Of a stretch of 64,000 bases of DNA, positions 24,305 to 33,969 are shown piece by piece. Below the pieces are notes generated by a model. It had not been told where the DNA came from and ran no database searches. It saw only the letters and a list, made by a program, of their open reading frames with translations. The translations under genes were made by a program, and so were the position numbers. Source of the stretch: Vandiemenella viatica. Taxonomy: Eukaryota; Arthropoda; Insecta; Orthoptera; Morabidae. Each line of letters begins with the position of its first letter. Within the stretch, counting starts at the first letter, position 1. Where the stretch lies: the NCBI GenBank assembly GCA_031002005.1, contig JARYHS010008074.1:275591930-275655929 (forward strand), in the 5' to 3' direction.

Positions 24305-27300
24305 AACAAAAAGCAAACCCTACAGAACAGTGAGAATGCTAGGAAGATGATGAACTGACCTGATTTTGCTGATATGGAAAATTGAAACTACAAAAGTTTC
24401 TTGGGGGTTGGGGGGGGAAGCTTTACTTCTTTTGATAACCACGAGGAAATAAAATAAGAATTTGACATGAGCAGTTCACTGTCTTCTAACAGGAAGGAGT
24501 ATCAAAATAACAAGGAAAATAATTCCCTTTTTTGCCAAAAAATGATTTTAACTTCACCCAAGAAAATTTTAATCATGGAGCAGTTGAAAAATTTACAACA
24601 GTGCGAGTGTAGTATGAAGTAGCAAAAGGAAAATTATTTTAAAATGATCTAAGAATTTGATGTATACTGTTACTGTCATAATGGACAAGCAATGTGCAGT
24701 TTGTTAAAATGGAAACGATATCTGAAGATATTGATAAAATTCTATATTAACCTTTTGGAATTGTATGTGCATAAATATAAACAATACTCACGATCCGAAT
24801 ACGATGTCCCATGGCCTTGGATGGAAGATTTCTCTTGAACTTTGCTCTCACAGCACCAGAGCAACCATGTGGCCTGGTTACCTTGCCCCATATAGCTCGG
24901 ATCTTTGTTTTTCTGGTGGATTTACCAGGAACTGGAGTCTTGTTCTTAGCCTAAGGGTGGGGGAAAAAATATCAGTTTTTACACACATGATTTGGTCTTA
25001 ACTAGTACTATATTAAATGAAAGATTATTTCAAATTCTTTAGGAAAATCATGATGTAAGATTAAAAGAAGTAGCTGAGAAAACCCTAATCATTAAAAGAT
25101 ACTACCAACTCAACTACACAGTAAAGTACGCTGCTTAAACGTCTTGCCACTCATAAGCACTTGAAGTAGTAATTAAAGTACAGAATACAAATATGTCACC
25201 CCCATTAACCAGAAACTGTTGGCTAACATTGTAAGGATCTTGGAATTTTGGCAAATTCTAGTTTTGCTTAGGCGTGACTTTAGAAATTTTCGTGAAGTAC
25301 AGTTTTCAACTTTAAGTAATTTCCCTGTGAATCTTGCTCACAGTTGTAATTCGTTATAATAATCATTTTAAGTGTAATTATCATATCGGGAAACGTTTAG
25401 GTTTAGGAGATTATTTCCGGTTTGTTCAATGTTTTGAAGCACGCGATCAGAATAGTGAAATTCTAAGATTCGCAGTATCTTTAAATCCAGTAAAGCTACA
25501 ACCGAACTTTTATCACCAGCTGTAGTCAGCACTATCCCCGATATTTTGGCAATAAAATTAAGTAATTTGGCAAAGTTTAATTAGTGATTTTAATTAAGAG
25601 AAAATAATAAGCTTTTTTATTAAAAGAGATATCAATTTAAATTTTACATTAGCAGATAGCCCTAATTAAGACGATTTCAGACATATATGGGTTTTCATCA
25701 AAAGTTTAAGCATTTGTCCGGAAATTAAGTTTTTGTAAAGTAGATTGTCGCGGATTGTTGTGCACGCGCGTAAAAAGTTCTAGAACACTTAGGGATTTTA
25801 CCCAAATTTTGAATGTATCACTACGCGGAGTCTTAAACAGCTAAAACTCTAAAATTAATTACTCTAAATTTCTCAAGAGACTGCCGTCGGACTTCTAGTG
25901 GATAAGTCCGGATACTGTTGAAGTTTGAACATTTTTTAATAGTCGGGATCGTCAAATAAATTTCGTACTCTTTGAGCTACGCGGAGGAAAAAGATGTGAT
26001 ACAGTTGCTGACGTCACTGGTTCTCGTGGTTTCGATAAAAGAGCCGGTCTGTGGCTGTCCGTGGTCTGTTCCGGTCTGTCTGTTCCTGTCTAGCATTATG
26101 TGAGTGAACCTGCGTCTGTCTGTCGTTCGTCTCGGTTGGTCGTAACTCGCCATGCGGGTTAGCTCGAACATGTTGAAACTTTGGTGTCGTGTTATCTCGT
26201 AACTTCAATGACTGTTAAAGACTTGTAAATTTATTAAAGGGGTTTGGTCGGTTCAAAATTTCTCTCCACAATCTGTAATCGTTGGTAAAGATAGTTCGAT
26301 ATGCCTGCTCAACTGTAAATGCATTTTTGAACTTGTGACTTTGAACAATAAAACTTTGGATTTTTCTAACAGTGAACTTTTGTGCTTTAGTAGTTAGCAG
26401 AAAACCCTTTTCTTAATTTGTGGGTAACAAATTTCGTGGCGACCTAGGCATTTAGTTGAGTCATCCTGGCTACATGGTCAAAATCAAATCAAAATTATTT
26501 AGCAGATGTACTGAGAATTGTGAGTTATCAAGTGTTTAAGTTAAGGCACTTAGGCGATACTATAACCCCAGTATCGGCCTAGTTCCTTACAACATTTTAA
26601 AACAAATATTGGTAGTCAAAATATGACCAGTGATCAATACATTTTCTCTCTGTGTATTGTGATGCGAGATGGCTTAATTCTAGATCACGATACAACAACA
26701 CTGTAAACACTTTCTGCCAATACCATTTTCAGATCAGGGATCATATTTCATTTTCTTCCTAGCAACTGTGGCTAGGCTCAAATTCACCATGTACCAGGAG
26801 AAAATTTGTATAAAAGCCATAGAAATGTGGTCATAGAGTGAAAACACCATTTCCTCTATCAAGTCAACATGATGGGATGTATCGATCATTAATACACAGA
26901 AAATATTTTTCCATAATAAACTTCTTGTGACTTTTTGCAACAAAGAAGCTGAAATGTCAAGAACACATTCCACCACAGGAATTAAACATTTCAATTTTTT
27001 TTTTTTAGTAATTTTGTAGTGGTGGTGGCATAGCAGTATTGTGGTCTAGAAATTAACATGGATGATATACAACAGGTTGATATGTTCCCTGAACCAATAA
27101 TATTTCTGATGTGATATTACATATGCACAAAGTACACAACATTCATAATAGGATACGTGTCCTTTGAAAAATCAATAGACTAGAAATACATAAAAAGATG
27201 CAGCAAGATAACTACTACAGATTGGCTAATACTGTACACTAGCAGAGGATCCCAATTAACTTGATTGATTCGTACCTATTTCATGGGAACCAAGTACTTT

Positions 27301-30300
27301 CTCGAAGAGTAAAACCTATAGTGTCACAACCCTGTTATCAGCCTGCTAAAGATAAGAGTAAAAGGCTTGGCCATTATAGTAACCTTAAACTGTTTTCCTT
27401 CCTATTATTCAGCAATGCAGTCAGATTACAATTTTAAAAAAATATTAATATTAGTTTTTCAATGTGAGGAAAAGTATGTAGTTTTCAAACTCTATATCCA
27501 CCAAAAGAAAGTGCCACTGGTACCATGGACAACAAAAACTAATTTTGAACATATTAAAATTTACAAATGTATAAAGATAACTAGGTACATAGGATGAAAG
27601 CTTATGATGATCTGCACACCACTCCATTTTACAAGTATGAAGGGAAACTATCCAAAACACCCTATATCAACCACCAATTATCGTCCTTCGAATCCTCATT
27701 TGGCCATACACATTTTTCCATTATTTTGCTGAAGAAACTCCAGGAGAATGCCAAAATGGTCCCTTCAAAAGACCGTGAAAAAATATCCACCCCCTCCCCC
27801 CACTTCTAAAGACAAGACATTGATGAAACGTAAAGACATAAGTGAAAAAAAATTACTTCATTACCTCTAATATTTTGCTGCCAAGAAATGTGTGTACCAA
27901 AATTTAGACCAAATGAACAATTAATTCTTGGTATGCCCTTATTGGACCACTGCCAAACTATTAATATTAATAGATAGAGATGATTATTGTTTACTAGCAT
28001 GGATCCTCTGAATTGCAAATCACCTTAGAAGGAATTCTTTCGGTACAAAAATTTATAACCACATTCTTTGGGTGATAATATTTCAGAATATCTGCACATT
28101 CTAGCCACAAAATTTATACCAATTGAAACATGGGAAGTTTTGCACAAGTTGTTATGTAAAAAATATGTATTAACTGTTGACATTTGTCTCAGGCATCTTT
28201 CTTAAAGAAAAAAACTGAATTCCACATCCATATGACTATTTTTTAATGCACAGCATTGAGCCATTTAAATGTTTAATAACCACACATTTCTGGCAAATTA
28301 TGCTTTAACAACAAGAACCAAATGCATGCCTTCGACCTAAGGCTGAAACAGATATTGCCACACTTTCATCCTAAACATAAGCTATATTGCCACAACCTAC
28401 TATGATAAATGCCATAAAGGCAATAGCGCAATCACTGGGACTCATCAAGGAATTGTCGTTTTAGTCTAAAAAGTATTGCACATGTTCGTTTGGTGACACT
28501 ATTTAATATATGTTGCTCTTAAAGGTGTAAAATGTATAGATACCTCACAAAATTCACTTGAAAAGTGCCATAACGCTATACCCTGAGCGACTGGGATATT
28601 TTTTTTTTAACTGCTTTACATCTCTTTTTAACATCGAGGTCTTTTTAGAGAAGGGAAAGGATAGGGGCAAGGAATGGGAAGGAATTCGGCCATGGCCTTT
28701 TTGAAGGAAGCATCCCGGCATTTGCCTGGAGTGATTTGGGGAAACCATGGAAAACCCAAATCTGGATGCCCGGACGGGGATTCGAACCGCCGTCCTCCCG
28801 AATGAGAGGCGAGAACGCTAAACGTTACACCGCCCCGCTCGGTGACTGGGAGAAGCCTTATAGCGAAGTATAATGACCAAGCACACATTCTTTGAATGAT
28901 ATTATTTGGAAATATGTCGTTATAAAAGTAGCCTATAAATACGGAAAAGATAACACACTAAAAAATTTAGAACCATAAGAGAACGTTGGTTGCCTCATTT
29001 ACGTACACATATGCGACGTCCAACGATAACTAGTACATCATCAAGAAACATATCTGCATGTTATTTCAAGTAATAAACAAAGAGACATGGCTAAAGTATT
29101 TTCAACAGTTGTGGACCCAAAATCAAGCAGACAATGAACCGGAGGTAATATCACTACCAGAGACCAACAGCCCAGATGACATTCACTACAAAGAGTTAGA
29201 ATCAGTGCTAAAAGCCTGTAAAAGTAACAGAACTCCAGGAGAAGATGGCATTCATATGTAACTTTTTAAATTCAGCAACAGGATATTTAAAGTATGACTG
29301 TTGAACTTTATCAACAGGATCTGGAGAGGAGAATACCCACCTCAAAGCTGCCAGAGGGCAATTGTCATCCCAATTCACAAAAAAGAAGACATCAAGGATT
29401 GCAATAACTATAGAGGAATAAGCTTGCTCAATGCTGGTTATAAAATTTACTCAAGCATTATTAAATCAAAATTGCAAAAATTTTATGAACCACTACTTGG
29501 AGAAGAACAAAATGGGTTTCGGAAGGGTAGATCATGTGCAGATGGCTATTTCACACTCAAGATGCTAATTGAGAAAAGGAAAGAGTTTAATCTGGAAACA
29601 CACCAGGCATTTATTGATTTCAAAAAAGCTTTCAATACAATTAACAGAAGAAAACTTTGGCTAATTATGGCAGAAAGTAACACCCCACCACAGATTATAA
29701 AAGCAATTCAAAACATCTACAGCCACAATGTAATCGCAGTCAGAACCGGACAACAGCTGTCGGAATGGAAACCCATTAATCGAAGAGTGAGACAAGGATG
29801 TTGCCTATCACCACTGTTATTCAGCATATATATAAACAAAATCATTAGTAACTGGAGACAAAAACCCCATGGTAGAATAATAATAGACAGACCAACCTGG
29901 ATACATTACTGTTTGCAGATGACCATGTGCTTTTTGCTGAGTCAGAAGATGACCTGCAGAGATCGGTATATAACCTCCATATGACAGCAAAAGAATACAG
30001 CATGGAGATTTCCCTCAATAAAACCAAGGTTATGGCCTTTGTTGGAAAAAACCACAAAAAAGAACCAAAATCTCAATAGACAACACGCCCATAGAACAAG
30101 TAGCAGAATTTAAATACCTAGGTTACAACCTCAGCTACACCCTAGAAACCGATATGCAACAAAAAATCACAAATTTCACGAAAGATACAGGAATAATAAA
30201 TAACATTTTCAGACCATTTCTAGTTCAACAGCACAAAAGAATCAGGCTATATAACACCCTGGCTAAACCTACACTACTGTATGGCAGCGAAGCCTGGACA

Positions 30301-32493
30301 CTACGCAAAGGTGATGAACGGAGACTAACGGCGGCTGAGATGCGATTTATGAGGAGAACATAACAAGACATTACAAGATAGAAAGAGATCTGATGATATC
30401 CTTAAAGAACTTAAAAGTAAAACCAATTCTCCAAACTGTACAAAATTACAGAACATCTACTGAGGATGAAGACGGACCGGATCCCACGGAAAATTCTCAA
30501 ACACCATCCCAGAGGCAAGAGAGATGTAGTGAGACCACCAAGAAGATGGATTGAGACCGTAACAGGCCACCAGGCCTAATACCGGACAGGAAGAAGATTT
30601 CCAAGATGTTAATATTCTACGGCATTTATCAAAGTAGGTTGCGGCAATATTAACGTAGCTTTTGTTCAGGTTGAATGTGCGAAAATATGCTTGTTCCAGC
30701 ATTAGGTCGAAGGAATTTATTTTTTATAGTTGAAATGCAGCCTGTACTAAAATGGCGTTTGGTTGTTGTTAAACCATAATTCACCAGAAATTTGGATTAA
30801 TTAAACATTTATCAAGATTTTAAGCACAATCATTAGCGGCACTTGTGGATAGGTTGGAATGCAGCCTGGAACAAAGTGGACATAGACGCTTCCTTTTGTA
30901 GCTTAATGAACAATAAATTTTGTTTTTATAATGAAGTTGGTTTGGTTTTCATTGTTGTTGGTTGGTTGTTAATGCATTTTGTTGCACATAATATTATTAT
31001 CGCTGGAAGTCGCATATGATAACAAATGGTGTCCACTCATCGCTTAGTGTGTACTGTTGCAGCAGTTTTTTTGGTTTAATCCTAGACTGCGATTCCGCCA
31101 CTGATCGGCGTTGACGTGACGTTGTTTTGACGTATTCGCTGTCGACTACCAACATAATTAGGTTTATTCCTTTTAGTGCTATTGTGACCTCGCTACGCTC
31201 GGTAACAATAATTTAGAACTGTACAATATCAACCTAAACTGATATCCTGAAGGTGAATCAGATGCAGGCGGCCGCTGGTAAGCGGCCGCAGATGTCCGAT
31301 AACACAACCAGATGTTCAGTGTTTGATGTGTTATCGGATTTCTGCGGCCGGTCACAATAATAAATTATCTTTATGTTGGTACATCGACAGCGAATACCTC
31401 AAAACAACGTCAATATGACGTCACATCAACGCCAGTCAGTGGCGGAATCGCAGTCTAGGATTAAACCGTTTTTTTTTTTTAATTTTTTTTAATTTTTTTA
31501 ATTTTACGTGAATTTTTGTACGTTATACACCATCTTTATGGGTGTAATAGAAACAAAAGTTAATAAATAATATAGTCGAAGGAATGATAGCGTTACAGCA
31601 CTTTTCGAGTGAAGTTTGAGAGGTATCTATACATTTTACACCTCTAAGAGCAACAAATATTAAATAGTATCACCAAACAAACATGTGCAACAGTTTTCAG
31701 AAGAGAATGGCAATCCCTTGAGTCCAGTAATTGCGCTGGAGTCCAAATGACTAATAATAACAAAATTCCTCATGCCCTTTGCTATAAAAACAGTGTGGTA
31801 CTTGCAATTTAACCTAACAACCACCTCAACTAATATTGCAGCTACAAAATCTAACTATGCACACGGATTTGAAATGCACCATGAACCACGTTATGGGTAA
31901 TAACAACGTTGTTTATGGCCTATTATGAATAATCAGAATCTCCTGGTACACTTTCGATGTAAACTAACATGCCTACAATAAGATATTCACTGTATCGCAA
32001 TGTAAACCTGACTCGAAATATTCCTGCTCACCAACTTTCTCTGACAACAATTAAATGAACTGCCAACATCAAACAGTAAAGACAGGGTTCACATCACTGA
32101 TCAATGCACAGTGCAATGGCGAATCTTTCACTAGGAATTGCAAGATGCGGTAATGATACGGTGATCAGACCAGACAGTGAAACTACATGTTATGAAGTGT
32201 GAAATCATTATTACCTTATAAACATAAACACAGCGTTTACCAACGTAGAACCAACTGTCGGGTTTCGTTGTGCAGCCTTCTATTTTTAGAAGCGCTGTAT
32301 TTTCATGCTGGTTCCTTAAACCACGTTTGTAACCAGTGAATAGTGCTTTTGCGTACAGCCTACCATGACGTTTTTTGGGACGTTTCTTCAACTTTAATTT
32401 TTCAGCTTCAGGTTTTTCTTTCGGAGCCTTGGGTTTCTTTTCCTTCGGTTTCTCCAGACTCTTTGCTTTCGTCGGCTTTTCTACGTCCGCCAT
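22480..32493 (-). CDS. RpL35A: Large-subunit ribosomal protein L35A (eL33), three coding exons
   Basis: RpL35A is a structural protein of the cytosolic 60S subunit. The coding exons are 32493-32215 (93 codons), 24950-24792 (53 codons) and 22503-22480 (7 codons plus stop), all joined in phase 0 with GT..AG borders, giving 153 residues. The first about 42 residues are a Lys/Glu/Pro-rich extension found in insect orthologues. The conserved core starts at [20 protein letters not shown] and continues through [28 protein letters not shown] and GHRIRI to the invariant end MLYPSRI. No frame damage is seen and every diagnostic core segment is present, so this is the functional spliced gene and not a processed pseudogene. 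Its introns of 7.26 and 2.29 kb are filled with transposons. Confidence 0.97.
23025..23165 (-). mobile_element. SINE fragment, tRNA-derived, in RpL35A intron
   Basis: A degenerate copy of the family at 28597 and 48814: the minus strand has a B-box-like GGTTCGAATCCCC, and a body matching GGAATTCGGCCATGGCCTTT on the plus strand. It lacks the poly(A)-proximal portion and is more diverged than the other copies. Confidence 0.8.
23170..24791. other. RpL35A intron, no further feature
   Basis: AT-rich intron with an (AT) dinucleotide run at about 24275-24298 and a short G-run at 24410. I did not find convincing snoRNA boxes, though these are often hosted by ribosomal protein introns and my scan was by eye. 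Confidence 0.5.
24275..24298. repeat. (AT)n microsatellite
   Basis: About twelve AT units followed by GTGTGT. Confidence 0.95.
24792..24950 (-). CDS. RpL35A: RpL35A coding exon 2
   Basis: A 159-base exon from acceptor CCCTTAG to donor GTGAGT. It encodes [20 protein letters not shown] onward to GHRIRI, the second half of the eL33 fold that contacts 28S rRNA. Confidence 0.96.
25230..26591 (+). mobile_element. solo LTR (1362 bp) in RpL35A intron
   Basis: It begins TGTAAGG and ends CCTTACA, flanked by the 4-bp duplication ACAT (25226-25229 and 26592-26595). A second copy of the same LTR lies at 53622-63224 (split). Similarity covers the first about 550 bp and the last about 350 bp. No gag-pol or second LTR flanks it, so it is a solo LTR left by recombination. 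The orientation is opposite to RpL35A. Confidence 0.88.
26600..28240. other. RpL35A intron, no further feature
   Basis: Low-complexity AT-rich intron, with a T run near 26995-27006. Nothing coding. Confidence 0.5.
28240..28585 (-). repeat. dispersed repeat, inverted relative to 30613-31735
   Basis: Two adjacent blocks recur downstream in reverse complement. Block 28240-28405 matches 30613-30830 (for example GGCATTTATC..GTAGGTTG..GGCAATAT). Block 28405-28585 matches 31575-31735 (for example GGTATCTATACATTTTACAC). The order of the blocks differs between the sites. Confidence 0.8.
28597..28843 (-). mobile_element. tRNA-derived SINE, full-length, with duplication
   Basis: On the minus strand it starts ACCGAGCGGGGCGGTGTAAC, has a B-box GGTTCGAATCCCC and a conserved body, and ends in a short A-tail (T run 28599-28608 on plus). 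It is flanked by the 8-bp duplication GACTGGGA (28589-28596 and 28844-28851). It sits in the long RpL35A intron in the same orientation as the gene. Confidence 0.92.
29040..30570 (+). mobile_element. LINE with reverse transcriptase, antisense in RpL35A intron
   Basis: An RT-containing element, 5'-truncated, with the order RT fingers, palm, thumb and C-terminal tail. It differs from the CR1-like family elsewhere in the window. Similar insect elements are annotated as endonuclease-reverse transcriptases. The ends are approximate. Confidence 0.85.
29058..30363 (+). pseudogene. LINE reverse transcriptase, frameshifted
   Basis: The pieces join in order. 29058-29261 ends [12 protein letters not shown]. 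29301-29984 contains [52 protein letters not shown] and [17 protein letters not shown] shifted frame at about 29910 gives the catalytic [11 protein letters not shown] segment. 30154-30363 gives [20 protein letters not shown] and RFMRRT. The RT palm motifs with catalytic Asp are therefore all visible, but at least three frame breaks (29259, 29900-29984, 30060-30150) and a stop at 30361 inactivate it. The endonuclease was lost by 5' truncation. Confidence 0.88.
30613..31735 (+). repeat. dispersed repeat blocks around a palindromic MITE
   Basis: Blocks 30613-30830 and 31575-31735 are the inverted partners of 28240-28585. Between them lies the palindromic element 31073-31467. A motif near 30846 (CACTTGTGGATAGGTTGGAA) also occurs near 37930 in similar form, so this belongs to a repeat family seen at three places in the window. 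Confidence 0.7.
31073..31467. mobile_element. palindromic MITE, 395 bp
   Basis: The inverted ends of about 80 bp begin GGTTTAATCCTAGACTGCGA on both strands, flanked by GTTTTTTT on each side, a possible 8-bp duplication although T-rich. The centre (31268-31351) holds a second hairpin: two GCGGCCGC octamers, then CCGATAACACA and its complement. The sequence between can fold end to end. No coding content. Confidence 0.85.
31780..32110 (+). repeat. direct repeat partner of 38085-38410
   Basis: Shared landmarks in the same order include TTTAACCTAACAACC/TTTAGACCTAACCACA, TGGGTAATAACAAC/TGGGGTAACAACAC and CACTGTATCGCAATGTAAA/CACTGAATCGCGATGTAAA. Divergence is substantial. It lies at the 3' edge of RpL35A coding exon 1, inside the intron. 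Confidence 0.6.
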
Positions 32494-32502
32494 CTCCTCT
32501 GC
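32215..32502 (-). CDS. RpL35A: RpL35A coding exon 1 with 9-base 5' UTR
   Basis: The exon starts after acceptor TTTAATTTAG with GCAGAGGAG, then ATG at 32493. It ends at donor GTAATA after YVYKV-type residues (last codon AAG, 32217-32215). It holds the basic N-terminal extension and the first half of the core. Confidence 0.95.
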
Positions 32503-32732
32503 CTAAATTAAAACACAGAAGGGTAATAATTTAACAATACATCCATGGATCAGTTAAGCATTCCACCCGTACTGTATCCATTAACATCACCCAATAAAAG
32601 GGGAGAAGACGTAAGGAACTCAACGCTAATGACCACACAAAAATGTTAAATATAAACCTCACAATATCATAAGAATCTATCAACTAATTCATATTCAACA
32701 TAAAAATTATATTGATAGCATAAGAAACATAC

Positions 32733-32764
32733 AAACCGGAAACACGCGACGTCCTGCACGAAAG
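32733..32764 (-). promoter_or_regulatory. probable RpL35A 5' UTR exon with TOP-like start
   Basis: On the minus strand TTTCTTTCGTGCAGGACGTC lies 230 bp upstream of the coding exon's acceptor and runs into a good donor, CCGGTTT/GTATGT. A C followed by pyrimidines (CTTTC, starting at 32764) fits the terminal oligopyrimidine start used by ribosomal protein mRNAs for growth-linked translation. The region is unusually CpG-rich for this window. Inferred from pattern, without transcript support. Confidence 0.55.
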
Positions 32765-33653
32765 AAACTTCTCAACGAGTTTATACAAAAGATAAAAATT
32801 CGTTTTCAATGTATATGCTCCAGAGATTTAATAATTTTAACCACCAAAGATTTACTCTTTGATATTGCAATTACATAAGAAAATGTATAATTATATAATA
32901 TCACAATTATTTAAATTTATTATACGCAGTTCCAATGGATATTTTTCACTTATGAATATAAACACCATATCTCTAAGGGTTGTGAATAAAAACAACCCAT
33001 GGCAAATAGAAACACTTCTTTCCCATTCTATGGGCAAAAGTTTCTTGGACTCCAGAGGATTTTTTTTTTTCGATTAATTGTATTGTTTTTGTACGAAATT
33101 CAAATCCCCTGTTTCTTTATCTACAAGGAAATCATTTTAATACATCCCCCACTTAAATTAAAATTTTATTTAAAAATCATGTTTATATTTCTGTATATTC
33201 TTTTATTTACTCTTAAACTGTTGTTTGGTATTTATCTGTTCTTCATTGCTCGCATTAAGTTTATACATCTAAACCAACAGAATTTTATAAGATTATTAAT
33301 TTACGGCAGAACACATCCAGTAACCGATGTACTAAAGATAGGTTAAATAAAATTAAGAATAAAAATCTTTTACATACCTATATGTATTTATAATAGTAAT
33401 ACTCTTTTCGGCATTTTCTATATCAGTTTTAATCCTGTTGTAGGTACAATCATCAAGACACGCTAATTCCAGAATTGTAGAGGTAAGTTATTTCAGAAAA
33501 GTTTTAGTATGTGCAAGGAGACTATCGGTAAAGGAAAGAAGAAATGTGAACAATTGAAAAAAATTAGTAATAATGATAAGAGTGAGGAGTAATAACGTAC
33601 ATTACAAACAGTAAATTAAGAAAAGTGTGGATCTAGACATACTACACTCATAC
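32765..33653. other. unassigned T-rich interval upstream of RpL35A
   Basis: This would contain the RpL35A promoter if the TOP-like start is right. I see no clear TATA-box or coding frame. The open frames here are T-rich chance frames. Confidence 0.4.
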
Positions 33654-33969
33654 TTTTAGGGTAAACTGACCAGATTTTAATATTGGTAAAGCGGGACACC
33701 ATTGACGGGGGGGAGGGGGGGGTGTTCGTGAATAAAAAGTTGGTCTATATGGAGCAATAATTTTTATTATAGAAAGCCAAAATAGTATTAATATATTTGT
33801 TTCAATTTCAACGTAAGTACAATTTACAAATATAATACATTAAAAAATTATATATAGTATTATTTGACGTATTTATCGTTTGAGTGAATTTTTTTCAGTA
33901 GATTGCTGTCATTTCTTAAAACCTGATGAAATTTTACACAAGACTTTGTTTAATTATATTTCAAACATA

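Noticed and set aside
22504..32214. snoRNAs hosted in RpL35A introns
   Set aside because: Expected in principle, but no convincing C/D or H/ACA box pair with flanking stem was found by eye; a covariance-model search would settle it.
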